The notes under the pieces are model-generated. The model made no database searches. It saw only the letters and a list, made by a program, of their open reading frames with translations, and was not told the origin of the DNA. DNA of 64,000 nucleotides from assembly GCF_014836715.1 (NCBI RefSeq), contig NZ_JACSQI010000001.1, positions 440,167 to 504,166 of the forward strand, read 5' to 3'. The stretch comes from Escherichia whittamii (lineage in GTDB: Bacteria > Pseudomonadota > Gammaproteobacteria > Enterobacterales > Enterobacteriaceae). Both the position numbers and the translations under genes were made by a program. Below, one piece after another: positions 24,132 through 34,305 of the stretch; the stretch's first letter is position 1; each line of letters opens with the position of its first letter.

Positions 24132-24269
24132 GGTAGAAATCCTCAAGCAGCATATGATCCCGGTTATTCGACTGATGCAGGGGATAATCGTCGGTCGAAA
24201 AACATTCGAAACCACATATATTCTGTGTGTTTAAAGCAAATCATTGGCAGCTTGAAAAAGAAGGTTCAC

Positions 24270-25706
24270 ATGTCAAACAACATTCGTATCGAAGAAGATC
24301 TGTTGGGTACCAGGGAAGTTCCAGCTGATGCCTACTATGGTGTTCACACTCTGAGAGCGATTGAAAACTTCTATATCAGCAACAGCAAAATCAGCGATAT
24401 TCCTGAATTTGTTCGCGGTATGGTAATGGTTAAAAAAGCCGCAGCTATGGCAAACAAAGAGCTGCAAACCATTCCTAAAAGTGTAGCGAATGCAATCATT
24501 GCCGCATGTGATGAAGTCCTGAACAACGGAAAATGCATGGATCAGTTCCCGGTAGACGTCTACCAGGGCGGCGCAGGTACTTCCGTAAACATGAACACCA
24601 ACGAAGTGCTGGCCAATATCGGTCTGGAACTGATGGGTCACCAGAAAGGTGAATATCAGTACCTGAACCCGAACGACCACGTTAACAAATGTCAGTCCAC
24701 TAACGACGCCTACCCGACCGGTTTCCGCATCGCGGTTTACTCTTCTCTGATTAAACTGGTAGATGCTATTAACCAACTGCGTGAAGGCTTTGAACGTAAA
24801 GCTGTCGAATTCCAGGACATCCTGAAAATGGGTCGTACCCAGCTGCAGGACGCAGTACCGATGACCCTCGGTCAGGAATTCCGCGCTTTCAGCATCCTGC
24901 TGAAAGAAGAAGTAAAAAACATCCAACGTACCGCTGAACTGCTGCTGGAAGTTAACCTCGGCGCAACGGCAATCGGTACTGGCCTGAACACGCCGAAAGA
25001 GTACTCTCCGCTGGCAGTGAAAAAACTGGCTGAAGTTACTGGCTTCCCATGCGTACCCGCTGAAGACCTGATCGAAGCGACCTCTGACTGCGGCGCTTAC
25101 GTTATGGTTCATGGCGCGCTGAAACGCATGGCTGTGAAGATGTCCAAAATCTGTAACGACCTGCGCTTGCTCTCTTCTGGCCCACGTGCCGGCCTGAACG
25201 AGATCAACCTGCCGGAACTGCAGGCGGGCTCTTCCATCATGCCAGCTAAAGTAAACCCGGTTGTTCCGGAAGTGGTTAACCAGGTTTGCTTCAAAGTCAT
25301 CGGTAACGACACCACTGTTACCATGGCAGCAGAAGCAGGTCAGCTGCAGCTGAACGTTATGGAGCCGGTCATTGGCCAGGCCATGTTTGAATCCGTTCAC
25401 ATTCTGACCAACGCTTGCTACAACCTGCTGGAAAAATGCGTTAACGGCATCACTGCTAACAAAGAAGTGTGCGAAGGTTACGTTTACAACTCTATCGGTA
25501 TCGTCACTTACCTGAACCCATTCATCGGCCACCACAACGGTGACATCGTGGGTAAAATCTGTGCCGAAACCGGTAAGAGTGTACGTGAAGTCGTTCTGGA
25601 ACGCGGTCTGTTGACTGAAGCAGAACTAGACGATATTTTCTCCGTACAGAATCTGATGCACCCGGCTTACAAAGCAAAACGCTATACTGATGAAAGCGAA
25701 CAGTAA
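24270..25706 (+). CDS. aspA: Aspartate ammonia-lyase (aspartase)
   Basis: Deaminates L-aspartate reversibly to fumarate and ammonia, feeding fumarate respiration. The 478-aa protein has the fumarase/aspartase signature [11 protein letters not shown] and the [10 protein letters not shown] and STNDAYPTG active-site segments. The ATG at 24270 (preceded by AAGGTT) gives the K-12 length; an in-frame ATG 15 codons upstream is not used in K-12. dcuA follows after a terminator. Confidence 0.97.
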   Translation: MSNNIRIEEDLLGTREVPADAYYGVHTLRAIENFYISNSKISDIPEFVRGMVMVKKAAAMANKELQTIPKSVANAIIAACDEVLNNGKCMDQFPVDVYQGGAGTSVNMNTNEVLANIGLELMGHQKGEYQYLNPNDHVNKCQSTNDAYPTGFRIAVYSSLIKLVDAINQLREGFERKAVEFQDILKMGRTQLQDAVPMTLGQEFRAFSILLKEEVKNIQRTAELLLEVNLGATAIGTGLNTPKEYSPLAVKKLAEVTGFPCVPAEDLIEATSDCGAYVMVHGALKRMAVKMSKICNDLRLLSSGPRAGLNEINLPELQAGSSIMPAKVNPVVPEVVNQVCFKVIGNDTTVTMAAEAGQLQLNVMEPVIGQAMFESVHILTNACYNLLEKCVNGITANKEVCEGYVYNSIGIVTYLNPFIGHHNGDIVGKICAETGKSVREVVLERGLLTEAELDDIFSVQNLMHPAYKAKRYTDESEQ

Positions 25707-25726
25707 TCGTACAGGGTAGTACAAAT

Positions 25727-25758
25727 AAAAAAGGCACGTCAGACGACGTGCCTTTTTT
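25727..25758 (+). terminator. Terminator between aspA and dcuA
   Basis: A stem GGCACGTC / GACGTGCC with a 4-nt loop is flanked by six A and six T, giving a strong and possibly two-way terminator. It implies that dcuA is read through only in part and has its own promoter, as reported in K-12. Confidence 0.9.
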
Positions 25759-25823
25759 CTTGTGAGTAGTAACTTAAAAATAACAACCTTATATCAACTT
25801 GTTAAAAAACAAGGAAGGCTAAT

Positions 25824-27125
25824 ATGCTAGTTGTAGAACTCATCATCGTTTTGCTGGCGATCTTCTTGGGCGCCAGACTGGGGGGAATCGGTATTGGTTT
25901 TGCAGGCGGATTGGGGGTGCTGGTTCTTGCCGCTATCGGCGTCAAGCCTGGTAACATCCCATTCGATGTCATTTCCATTATCATGGCGGTTATCGCCGCT
26001 ATTTCTGCCATGCAGGTTGCTGGCGGCCTGGACTATCTGGTTCACCAGACAGAAAAGCTGCTGCGCCGTAACCCGAAATACATCACGATCCTTGCACCGA
26101 TCGTGACCTATTTCCTGACCATCTTTGCGGGTACCGGCAACATCTCTCTGGCAACACTGCCAGTTATCGCTGAAGTTGCGAAGGAACAAGGCGTTAAGCC
26201 TTGCCGTCCACTATCAACGGCGGTAGTTTCCGCGCAGATTGCGATCACCGCATCGCCAATCTCTGCGGCGGTGGTTTACATGTCTTCCGTGATGGAAGGT
26301 CATGGCATCAGCTACCTGCATCTGCTCTCTGTGGTCATCCCGTCTACCCTGCTGGCAGTTCTGGTGATGTCCTTCCTGGTAACCATGCTCTTCAACTCCA
26401 AACTGTCTGACGATCCGATTTATCGCAAGCGTCTGGAAGAAGGTCTGGTTGAACTGCGCGGTGAGAAGCAGATTGAAATCAAACAAGGCGCGAAAGCATC
26501 CGTCTGGCTGTTCCTGCTGGGCGTAGTTGGCGTGGTTATCTATGCGATTATCAACAGCCCGAGCATGGGCTTGGTTGAAAAACCGCTGATGAACACGACT
26601 AACGCTATCCTGATTATCATGTTGAGCGTTGCAACCCTGACCACTGTTCTTTGCAAAGTGGACACCGACAACATCCTCAACTCCAGCACCTTCAAAGCAG
26701 GTATGAGCGCCTGTATTTGTATCCTGGGTGTTGCATGGCTGGGCGATACTTTCGTTTCCAACAACATCGACTGGATCAAAGATACCGCTGGTGAAGTCAT
26801 TCAGGGTCATCCGTGGCTGCTGGCTGTTATCTTCTTCTTTGCTTCTGCTCTGCTGTACTCTCAGGCTGCAACTGCAAAAGCACTGATGCCGATGGCTCTG
26901 GCACTGAACGTTTCTCCGCTGACCGCTGTAGCTTCTTTCGCAGCCGTGTCTGGTCTGTTCATTCTGCCGACCTACCCGACGCTGGTTGCTGCGGTACAGA
27001 TGGATGACACGGGTACCACTCGTATCGGTAAATTCGTCTTCAACCATCCGTTCTTCATCCCGGGTACTCTGGGTGTCGCCCTGGCCGTTTGCTTCGGCTT
27101 CTTGCTGGGCAGCGTGATGCTGTAA
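25824..27125 (+). CDS. dcuA: C4-dicarboxylate transporter DcuA
   Basis: An inner-membrane carrier for aspartate, fumarate, malate and succinate. The 433-aa protein has about ten membrane helices and no signal peptide. It is paralogous to DcuB in this window; shared segments are [10 protein letters not shown] near residue 75 and LPTYP near the end. Next to aspA it supplies aspartate uptake and succinate exchange. AAGGAAGG precedes the ATG. Confidence 0.97.
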   Translation: MLVVELIIVLLAIFLGARLGGIGIGFAGGLGVLVLAAIGVKPGNIPFDVISIIMAVIAAISAMQVAGGLDYLVHQTEKLLRRNPKYITILAPIVTYFLTIFAGTGNISLATLPVIAEVAKEQGVKPCRPLSTAVVSAQIAITASPISAAVVYMSSVMEGHGISYLHLLSVVIPSTLLAVLVMSFLVTMLFNSKLSDDPIYRKRLEEGLVELRGEKQIEIKQGAKASVWLFLLGVVGVVIYAIINSPSMGLVEKPLMNTTNAILIIMLSVATLTTVLCKVDTDNILNSSTFKAGMSACICILGVAWLGDTFVSNNIDWIKDTAGEVIQGHPWLLAVIFFFASALLYSQAATAKALMPMALALNVSPLTAVASFAAVSGLFILPTYPTLVAAVQMDDTGTTRIGKFVFNHPFFIPGTLGVALAVCFGFLLGSVML

Positions 27126-27134
27126 TGACAAATC

Positions 27135-27160
27135 GCGGGGCATTCACGCCCCGCTTTCTT
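27135..27160 (+). terminator. dcuA terminator
   Basis: The stem GCGGGGC / GCCCCGC has a 6-nt loop and is followed by TTTCTTT, nine bases after the dcuA stop codon. Confidence 0.85.
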
Positions 27161-27240
27161 TCCCGCCGACTAACATCCTTTCCCCGTCCGTTGTATAGTG
27201 ACCTCTCTCTTGCGGTTCCATCTGTTCTTGCGAGGTGTTT

Positions 27241-27579
27241 ATGCTTGATGAAAAAAGTTCGAATACCGCGTCTGTCGTGGTGTTGTGCACCGCGCCGGAT
27301 GAAGCAACGGCCCAGGAATTAGCCGCCAAAGTGTTGGCGGAAAAACTGGCGGCCTGCGCGACCTTGATTCCTGGCGCTACCTCTCTTTATTACTGGGAAG
27401 GTAAACTGGAACAAGAATACGAAGTGCAGATGATTTTAAAAACCACCGTATCTCACCAGCAAGCACTACTGGAATGCCTGAAGTCTCATCATCCGTATCA
27501 AACCCCGGAGCTTCTGGTTTTACCTGTTACACACGGAGACACAGATTACCTCTCATGGCTCAACGCATCTTTACGCTGA
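27241..27579 (+). CDS. cutA: Divalent-cation tolerance protein CutA
   Basis: A trimeric PII-like copper-binding protein linked to divalent-metal tolerance. It has 112 aa; the family core [15 protein letters not shown] at the N-terminus and [14 protein letters not shown] in the middle are visible. The ATG at 27241 follows GAGGTG; an ATG two codons earlier (27235) is possible. It overlaps dsbD by 25 nt, so the two are translationally coupled. Confidence 0.95.
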   Translation: MLDEKSSNTASVVVLCTAPDEATAQELAAKVLAEKLAACATLIPGATSLYYWEGKLEQEYEVQMILKTTVSHQQALLECLKSHHPYQTPELLVLPVTHGDTDYLSWLNASLR

Positions 27580-29252
27580 TCCTGCTACTTTGCAGCACTT
27601 CCGTTTTCGCCGGATTATTCGACGCGCCAGGACGCTCACAATTTGTCCCCGCGGATCAAGCCTTTGCTTTTGATTTTCAGCAAAACCAACATGACCTTAA
27701 TCTGAGCTGGCAGATTAAAGACGGTTACTATCTTTACCGTAAACAGATCCGCATTACGCCGGAACAAGCGAAAATTGCCGACGTGCAGCTGCCGCAAGGC
27801 GTCTGGCATGACGATGAGTTTTACGGCAAAAGCGAGATTTACCGCGAGCGGCTGACGCTTCCTGTGACCATCAACCAGGCAAGTGCTGGTGCGACATTAA
27901 CTGTCACTTACCAGGGCTGTGCTGACGCCGGTTTTTGTTATCCACCAGAAACCAAAACCGTTCCGTTAAGCGAAGTGGTTACCAACAACGCGACGCCACA
28001 GCCTGCATCCGTTCCGCAGCAAGAGCAGCCCACCGCGCAATTGCCCTTTTCCGCGCTCTGGGCGTTGTTGATTGGTATCGGTATCGCCTTCACGCCATGC
28101 GTGCTGCCAATGTACCCACTAATTTCCGGTATCGTGCTGGGTGGTAAACAGCGGTTATCTACCGCCAGAGCATTGTTGCTGACCTTTATTTATGTGCAGG
28201 GGATGGCGCTCACCTACACGGCCCTGGGTCTGGTGGTTGCTGCCGCAGGATTACAGTTCCAGGCGGCGCTACAGCATCCTTACGTGCTTATCGGCCTCGC
28301 TATCGTCTTTACCTTGCTGGCGATGTCGATGTTTGGTCTATTCACCCTGCAACTTCCCTCATCACTGCAAACACGCCTCACGCTAATGAGCAATCGCCAG
28401 CAAGGTGGCTCGCCCGGCGGTGTGTTTGTTATGGGGGCGATTGCCGGGTTGATCTGTTCACCATGCACCACCGCGCCACTTAGCGCGATTCTGCTGTACA
28501 TCGCCCAAAGCGGGAACATGTGGCTGGGCGGCGGCACGCTTTATCTCTATGCGCTGGGCATGGGCCTGCCGCTGATGCTAATTACCGTCTTTGGCAACCG
28601 TCTGCTGCCGAAAAGTGGCCCGTGGATGGAACAGGTCAAAACCGCGTTTGGTTTTGTGATCCTCGCGCTGCCGGTGTTCCTGCTGGAGCGAGTAATTGGT
28701 GATGTCTGGGGATTACGCTTGTGGTCGGCGCTTGGCGTCGCATTCTTTGGCTGGGCATTTATCACCAGCTTACAGGCCAAACGCGGCTGGATGCGCATTG
28801 TACAAATTATTTTGCTAGCAGCGGCGCTGGTTAGCGTGCGCCCATTACAGGATTGGGCATTTGGCGCCACTAACATCGCGCAAACTCAGGCGCATCTCAA
28901 CTTTACGCAAATCAAAACGGTAGATGAATTAAATCAGGCACTCGCCGAAGCCAAAGGCAAACCGGTGATGTTAGATCTCTATGCCGACTGGTGCGTCGCC
29001 TGTAAAGAGTTTGAGAAATACACCTTCAGCGACCCGCAGGTGCAAAAAACGTTAGCAGACACGGTCTTACTTCAGGCCAACGTCACTGCCAACGACGCCC
29101 AGGATGTGGCGCTGTTAAAGCATCTTAATGTCCTTGGCCTACCGACAATTCTCTTTTTTGATGGACAAGGCCAGGAGCATCCACAAACGCGCGTCACGGG
29201 CTTTATGGATGCAGAAACCTTCAGCGCACATTTGCGCGATCGCCAACCGTGA
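27555..29252 (+). CDS. dsbD: Thiol:disulfide interchange protein DsbD
   Basis: Passes reducing power from cytoplasmic thioredoxin across the inner membrane to DsbC, DsbG and CcmG. The 565-aa precursor has a 19-aa signal peptide ending SVFA, a periplasmic alpha domain with the CADAGFC pair, an eight-helix beta domain with FTPCVLP and CSPC, and a C-terminal thioredoxin domain with WCVAC. The ATG at 27555 lies inside cutA and gives the K-12 length. yjdC starts 35 bp downstream. Confidence 0.96.
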   Translation: MAQRIFTLILLLCSTSVFAGLFDAPGRSQFVPADQAFAFDFQQNQHDLNLSWQIKDGYYLYRKQIRITPEQAKIADVQLPQGVWHDDEFYGKSEIYRERLTLPVTINQASAGATLTVTYQGCADAGFCYPPETKTVPLSEVVTNNATPQPASVPQQEQPTAQLPFSALWALLIGIGIAFTPCVLPMYPLISGIVLGGKQRLSTARALLLTFIYVQGMALTYTALGLVVAAAGLQFQAALQHPYVLIGLAIVFTLLAMSMFGLFTLQLPSSLQTRLTLMSNRQQGGSPGGVFVMGAIAGLICSPCTTAPLSAILLYIAQSGNMWLGGGTLYLYALGMGLPLMLITVFGNRLLPKSGPWMEQVKTAFGFVILALPVFLLERVIGDVWGLRLWSALGVAFFGWAFITSLQAKRGWMRIVQIILLAAALVSVRPLQDWAFGATNIAQTQAHLNFTQIKTVDELNQALAEAKGKPVMLDLYADWCVACKEFEKYTFSDPQVQKTLADTVLLQANVTANDAQDVALLKHLNVLGLPTILFFDGQGQEHPQTRVTGFMDAETFSAHLRDRQP

Positions 29253-29287
29253 ACGACACTTCAGTGGGAAAGACGGAGGAAAATAGC

Positions 29288-29863
29288 GTGCAACGTGAAG
29301 ATGTTCTGGGAGAAGCCCTGAAATTATTAGAATTACAAGGGATTGCCAACACCACGCTGGAGATGGTTGCTGAACGTGTGGATTATCCACTGGACGAACT
29401 GCGCCGCTTCTGGCCAGACAAAGAGGCAATCCTCTACGATGCGCTGCGCTATCTTAGCCAACAGATAGATGTCTGGCGTCGTCAGCTGATGCTGGACGAA
29501 ACGCAAACCGCCGAACAAAAGCTGCTGGCGCGTTATCAGGCGTTATCAGAGTGCGTTAAAAACAACCGCTATCCAGGCTGTCTGTTTATCGCTGCCTGTA
29601 CGTTTTATCCCGATCCTGGCCACCCTATTCATCAACTGGCCGATCAGCAAAAAAGCGCGGCCTACGATTTCACCCACGAACTGTTAACCACGCTGGAAGT
29701 TGACGATCCGGCGATGGTGGCAAAGCAGATGGAACTGGTGCTGGAAGGCTGTTTAAGCCGAATGCTGGTGAATCGTAGCCAGGCGGATGTCGACACCGCA
29801 CACCGACTGGCGGAAGATATCCTGCGCTTCGCCCGCTGCCGCCAGGGCGGCGCACTGACGTAA
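29288..29863 (+). CDS. yjdC: TetR-family regulator YjdC
   Basis: A predicted DNA-binding transcription regulator of 191 aa. The N-terminal helix-turn-helix includes [28 protein letters not shown]; the rest is the variable ligand domain. Targets are not firmly known. The GTG at 29288 has GGAGG upstream and gives the K-12 length; the frame is open back to 29249. It is probably cotranscribed with cutA-dsbD. Confidence 0.92.
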
Positions 29864-29888
29864 TTCGGATTTCTGGCTCTTTCGTATA

Positions 29889-29935
29889 CGCATATAATTC
29901 CGCCAACACGGATATATAAAAGGGAATTATATGCG
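29889..29935. promoter_or_regulatory. Inverted-repeat site over the promoter and start of the 29931 gene
   Basis: CGCATATAATTCC (29889-29901) is repeated exactly in inverted form as GGAATTATATGCG (29923-29935), 21 bp apart. The left arm contains a -10-like TATAAT (29893-29898) and the right arm contains the start codon. It looks like an operator for a dimeric repressor or a pair of such sites; no factor is identified. Confidence 0.55.
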
Positions 29936-31946
29936 CCTGCTTCACCACGCCACACTTGCCGCTCTTTTTGTTATACCATTTTTTGCCAATGCCATAAGTG
30001 GCCTTACTTTCAGCCATAAAGACTGGGAACTCGCGTGCGATAACACCGGCACCTGCCGCGCAGCGGGCTATGGTGATAACGTCAGTACATTGCTGACGCG
30101 TCGTGCGGGTATATCCCCTGATACAAGAATAGAGGTAACTTTTTCCCAACGAGAACAAGGGCAATCCCCCATCTCCACTGCCGTGCTTTTTATTAATAAT
30201 CAAAAACAAAGGCCGCTTATTCCTGTTTCTGATGGCTATTTTTTGCTGGGAAGTGACATCAGGTCTGACTTTATTCGGGCATTACAACAAAATGATGTGA
30301 TTGAATTTGAAGCCGATGGCGAACGTAAAATACTCTCTCTGGCAGGATCTGATGCCGTACTGCTGAAAATGGATGCGTTCCAAAAACGTATCAATACCGC
30401 AAGCGCCCTGCTTAAGCCAGGACCTGACAATATTTTCGAAGCACTCCCCGAATCTCCCACACCGCTTATCGCGACACATCCCGTTATCTCATCGCCGAAA
30501 ATGACACAATTAACGGAAATACAGCTTCAAAACATCCAGTCACAGCTTCAACTGCCACCAGAGATGAACTGTAGCGGGGCGGCGGAGGGAGAAAAAAAAC
30601 GCTATTACGCCATTCCGGTTGATAAAAGTCATACGTTAATTCAAACAACGTGTTTCGATATCTCCCGTTACGCCATGTGGCTGACTAACTCCACACTAAC
30701 AGCCTCTCCGCAGTTGATTACCAACGATGCAAGCGGCTATGAGGACGGAGAGATAAGAAAATTTGCCGAGCCGATACAAATCTGGCGCTGGACCGGGAAA
30801 AAGTTTGCTTTAACCGATGAATACCACAGCGGTGGTCGGGGAACTTTCTCTGTTAATGGAGTCTGGACGCTACCCACGTTCGTGAGCTATGTCCGCACGC
30901 AACAAGACATCGACAAAGATAATGCCGCGCTAAAGTCTCTTCTTGATGCCATCAATAAAGAAAAAGCGATTAACCCAGAACTGAATCTGAAGAAAGTTTC
31001 CGACCAGTTTCCATTAATGGGACAGGCTACGGATTTCTCAGTGCAAAGCATCGATGAACAAGGTAATCCATTACTCGATCAAAAACCCTCAGCCGAAATC
31101 AGTGACGATGAATGGCAGGCCTTTAAACAATCGTCTGTCGGAGGAGTTTCCGAAAATGGGCGAATCGACTATGTGTTGGTTGATTTAGATGGTGACGGAA
31201 AACGCGATCTCATTATTAACTGTTATGTTGGTGGTACGGGGCTTTTCAGCTACACGGGAGTACTAAAACGCGGAGATAAGACATTTTATGCGGTAAAGAG
31301 CACTGACGATGAAAACCTTGAGATAGCAGGTGCGTTGTTCTCGGAATCCGTACGTGGTGCTAACCAGTGGAGTCAGTGGGTTCGCATAAACAACCAGGTT
31401 TATGCGCTCTGGTATAACGGACAGTTTGGTGAAGATAACCTTTATTTACTGCGGCCTTTTATCAACACAGACAAAGTTCCTGTTGTGACTATTCGTTACC
31501 GCTATGCATTAGAAATAATGAAAGCCCACAGCAAAGAACTCCCGGCAATCAGTGGTAAAGACCGCAATGGGCTGTTGAAAGCTCTCGCCCGGATGCAGGA
31601 CCATCTCATTAAAGATATGCCCTCAAATCAACCGCCTGCTGACATATGCCCAATTCCACCCAACACGTCTGCCACAGATGCTAATAACTACCGCTTCGGA
31701 GAGCCACTGCATTACGCCTTTGAAACGGTTGCCGTCATTCCCGTCTGGTTGAATAACAAATGCTACCTGGGTACTGTTGCCAGCCATCACGGTTATTACC
31801 AAAATGGTGTAGGTGCAGAAATAATTATCACATCCCCGAGACAAAAAGACGGTTTTATACCAGGCTATTCGCTTACAGGTAAACGGCATGTCACCGCAAT
31901 CCAAAGCGGCTGGAAACCGCGGGAAGGTGATATGGGAGTGATGTAA
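29931..31946 (+). CDS. Large secreted protein, probably DUF1176 family; function unknown
   Basis: A 671-aa protein that I do not recall from K-12 at this position. An N-terminal signal peptide ending at about residue 21 (FFANA) predicts export to the periplasm. The N-terminal part (about 25-340), with DWELACDNTGTCRAAGYG, resembles DUF1176 proteins. A DLDGDGKRDL segment at about 418-426 looks like a calcium-binding or FG-GAP-type loop. No lipobox or C-terminal anchor is seen. AAGGGAAT precedes the ATG. It is inserted between yjdC and pheU tRNA with its own promoter-like TATAAT. The family call is from memory; the frame itself is certain. Confidence 0.8.
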   Translation: MRLLHHATLAALFVIPFFANAISGLTFSHKDWELACDNTGTCRAAGYGDNVSTLLTRRAGISPDTRIEVTFSQREQGQSPISTAVLFINNQKQRPLIPVSDGYFLLGSDIRSDFIRALQQNDVIEFEADGERKILSLAGSDAVLLKMDAFQKRINTASALLKPGPDNIFEALPESPTPLIATHPVISSPKMTQLTEIQLQNIQSQLQLPPEMNCSGAAEGEKKRYYAIPVDKSHTLIQTTCFDISRYAMWLTNSTLTASPQLITNDASGYEDGEIRKFAEPIQIWRWTGKKFALTDEYHSGGRGTFSVNGVWTLPTFVSYVRTQQDIDKDNAALKSLLDAINKEKAINPELNLKKVSDQFPLMGQATDFSVQSIDEQGNPLLDQKPSAEISDDEWQAFKQSSVGGVSENGRIDYVLVDLDGDGKRDLIINCYVGGTGLFSYTGVLKRGDKTFYAVKSTDDENLEIAGALFSESVRGANQWSQWVRINNQVYALWYNGQFGEDNLYLLRPFINTDKVPVVTIRYRYALEIMKAHSKELPAISGKDRNGLLKALARMQDHLIKDMPSNQPPADICPIPPNTSATDANNYRFGEPLHYAFETVAVIPVWLNNKCYLGTVASHHGYYQNGVGAEIIITSPRQKDGFIPGYSLTGKRHVTAIQSGWKPREGDMGVM

Positions 31947-32022
31947 TTTTCCGCAGTAATGGTCCAGAACTGCGCAAATTGCCGCAAAGATAAGCAACCA
32001 GACAGCAAAACGTGAAATTGAG

Positions 32023-32051
32023 TTGACGAGATGTGCAGATTACGGTTTAAT
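32023..32051 (+). promoter_or_regulatory. pheU tRNA promoter
   Basis: TTGACG (32023-32028), a 17-bp spacer and TTTAAT (32046-32051) are followed by the GC-rich discriminator GCGCCCCG, typical of stringently controlled tRNA promoters. Confidence 0.85.
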
Positions 32052-32061
32052 GCGCCCCGTT

Positions 32062-32137
32062 GCCCGGATAGCTCAGTCGGTAGAGCAGGGGATTGAAAAT
32101 CCCCGTGTCCTTGGTTCGATTCCGAGTCCGGGCACCA
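32062..32137 (+). tRNA. pheU: tRNA-Phe (anticodon GAA)
   Basis: A complete 76-nt cloverleaf with encoded CCA: acceptor GCCCGGA / TCCGGGC, anticodon loop with GAA, T-arm GGTTCGATTCC. The position between yjdC and cadC identifies it as pheU. pheU is a known insertion site for pathogenicity islands, and a small integrase-like scar lies about 170 bp downstream. Confidence 0.97.
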
Positions 32138-32149
32138 AATTTATATAAG

Positions 32150-32174
32150 CGGACCTCCACGGAGGTCCGTTTTT
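32150..32174 (+). terminator. pheU terminator
   Basis: A perfect 9-bp stem CGGACCTCC / GGAGGTCCG with a 2-nt loop, followed by TTTTT, 12 bp after the tRNA. Confidence 0.93.
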
Positions 32175-32766
32175 CGTTTCAGAACGCCAGGATTTAAGCG
32201 TTCTGCCTCCAAACCATTACTACCAAACTCAACCAAATTCTCCCCACATCACCAGCATTTTGCGGATATATCCCAGTTCGAGAGAATTTCTCCCTATGCT
32301 ATGGCAGCTATGGCACTGACTGACGCGAAATGTCGTGCGCCCCCGTGATGCTGTTGAACGTCACATGACGTCATCATGAGCGTAACGGTGTCGTTGCCGA
32401 TGACATCCATAAAGCACAACATCAGGCAGAACGCCGTCTGATGAGATTTTCTGAATGAGAACAAAGAGAAATGCATCAGTCCGCTTGATCATGCAAAGAC
32501 TAACAATCCATTAAAATAGTTAGCGTTCCGGGAATTATTTTCTGAATGTTTTTCTTTGGCAAAGATGATGAATTTTAATGGTAAGGCAAATTACTTCTGC
32601 TTTTCATTAAAGTCCTTTTGTAATGCCATGTAATCAAGAAGTTTATGGTTGGTAAAAATAACGTCCTATATTCACTGATAATATGTAAACACATTCATCT
32701 ATAGATGGTAAAAATAGGTTATGGCAATTATCATTGCACCATTCCCTTTTCGAATGAGTTTCTATT
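32175..32766 (+). other. pheU-cadC intergenic region
   Basis: 592 bp without an intact gene. The first half holds a remnant that looks like an integrase N-terminus at 32310-32348 and a short degenerate open fragment ending at 32458. The second half is AT-rich and should contain the cadC promoter. No repeat of the pheU 3' end was found in it by eye. Confidence 0.6.
32310..32348 (+). pseudogene. Possible remnant of a tyrosine integrase N-terminus
   Basis: The frame from ATG at 32310 reads MALTDAKCRAPP and then a stop. MALTDxKxR is the usual beginning of P4-type integrases that insert at tRNA genes, and this one lies about 170 bp past pheU in the expected orientation. The rest of an integrase is gone. 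The match is short, so it could be chance. Confidence 0.45.
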
Positions 32767-34305
32767 ATGCAACAACCTGTAGTTCGCGTTGGCGAATGGC
32801 TTGTGACTCCTTCCATAAATCAAATCAGTCGCAATGGGCGTCAACTTACCCTTGAGCCGAGATTAATCGACCTTCTGGTTTTCTTTGCTCAACACAGTGG
32901 CGAAGTACTTAGCAGGGATGAACTTATCGATAATGTCTGGAAGAGAAGTATTGTCACCAATCATGTTGTGACGCAGAGTATCTCAGAACTACGTAAGTCA
33001 TTAAAAGATAATGATGAAGATAGTCCTGTTTATATCGCTACTGTACCAAAGCGCGGTTATAAATTAATGGTGCCGGTTATCTGGTACAGCGAAGAGGAGG
33101 GAGAAGAAATAATGCTGTCTTCGCCTCCCCCTATACCAGAGGCGATTCCTGACACAGATTCCCCCTCCCACAGCCTTAACATTCAAAACACCGCTACGCC
33201 ACCTGAACAATCCCCAGTTAGAAGCAAACGATTCACTACATTTTGGGTATGGTTTTTTTTCCTGTTGTCGCTAGGTATCTGTGTAGCACTGGTGGCGTTT
33301 TCCAGTCTTGAAACGCGTCTTCCTATGAGCAAATCGCGTATTTTGCTCAATCCACGCGATATTGACATTAACATGGTGAATAAGAGTTGTAACAGCTGGA
33401 CTTCCCCGAATCAGCTCTCTTACGCGATAGGTGTGGGCGATTTGGTAGCCACGTCACTTAATACCTTCTCCACCTTTATGGTGCATGACAAAATCAACTA
33501 CAACATTGATGAACCGAGCAGTTCCGGTAAAACATTATCTCTTGCGTTTGTTAATCAGCGCCAATACCGCGCTCAACAGTGCTTTATGTCGGTGAAACTG
33601 GTAGACAATGCAGATGGTTCAACCATGTTGGATAAACGTTATGTCATCACTAACGGTAATCAGTTGGCGATTCAAAATGATTTACTGGAGAGTTTGTCAA
33701 AGGCGTTAAATCAACCGTGGCCACAACGAATGCAGGAGATGCTCCAACAAATTTTGCCTCCTCGTGGTGCGTTATTAACTAATTTTTATCAGGCACATGA
33801 TTATTTAATGCGTGGCGATGATAAATCATTGAACCGTGCCAGTGAGTTATTAGGTGAGATTGTTCAATCATCTCCCGAATTTACCTACGCGAGAGCAGAG
33901 AAAGCATTAGTTGATATAGTACGTCATTCTCAGCATCCTTTAGATGAAAAACAATTAGCAGCACTGAACACAGAAATTGATAACATTGCTACACTGCCAG
34001 GAATGAATAATCTGGCCATTTTCTATCAAATAAAAGCAGTTAGTGCTCTGTCAAAAGGGAAAACAGACGAATCTTATCAGGCGATAAATACTGGCATTGA
34101 TCTTGAAATGTCCTGGCTAAATTATGTGTTGCTTGGCAAAGTTTATGAAATGAAGGGGATGAACCGAGAAGCTGCTGATGCATATCTCACCGCCTTTAAT
34201 TTACGCCCAGGAGCAGACACTCTTTACTGGATTGAAAATGGCATATTCCAGACTTCTGTTTCTTATGTTGTCCCTTATCTCGACAAATTTCTTGCTTCAG
34301 AATAA
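32767..34305 (+). CDS. cadC: Transcription activator CadC (pH and lysine sensor)
   Basis: A ToxR-like one-component activator of cadBA at low pH with lysine; it is held inactive by the lysine permease LysP. The 512-aa protein has an N-terminal OmpR-type winged helix (about 1-105, with VPKRGYKL at its end), a linker rich in Pro and Ser, one membrane helix (about 160-178), and a large periplasmic sensor domain with Cys residues that can form a disulfide. It has several substitutions relative to K-12. Its targets cadBA lie immediately downstream. Confidence 0.97.
   Translation: MQQPVVRVGEWLVTPSINQISRNGRQLTLEPRLIDLLVFFAQHSGEVLSRDELIDNVWKRSIVTNHVVTQSISELRKSLKDNDEDSPVYIATVPKRGYKLMVPVIWYSEEEGEEIMLSSPPPIPEAIPDTDSPSHSLNIQNTATPPEQSPVRSKRFTTFWVWFFFLLSLGICVALVAFSSLETRLPMSKSRILLNPRDIDINMVNKSCNSWTSPNQLSYAIGVGDLVATSLNTFSTFMVHDKINYNIDEPSSSGKTLSLAFVNQRQYRAQQCFMSVKLVDNADGSTMLDKRYVITNGNQLAIQNDLLESLSKALNQPWPQRMQEMLQQILPPRGALLTNFYQAHDYLMRGDDKSLNRASELLGEIVQSSPEFTYARAEKALVDIVRHSQHPLDEKQLAALNTEIDNIATLPGMNNLAIFYQIKAVSALSKGKTDESYQAINTGIDLEMSWLNYVLLGKVYEMKGMNREAADAYLTAFNLRPGADTLYWIENGIFQTSVSYVVPYLDKFLASE

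Noticed and set aside
24273..25535. A 420-codon open frame on the minus strand opposite aspA
   Set aside because: Same pattern: a codon-bias shadow with an unlikely composition (Val, Phe, His and Gln rich).
32376..32458. Short open fragment ending ERRLMRFSE in the pheU-cadC gap
   Set aside because: It has no start or ribosome site and I recognise no family. It may belong to the integrase scar, but it is not supported as a gene by itself.
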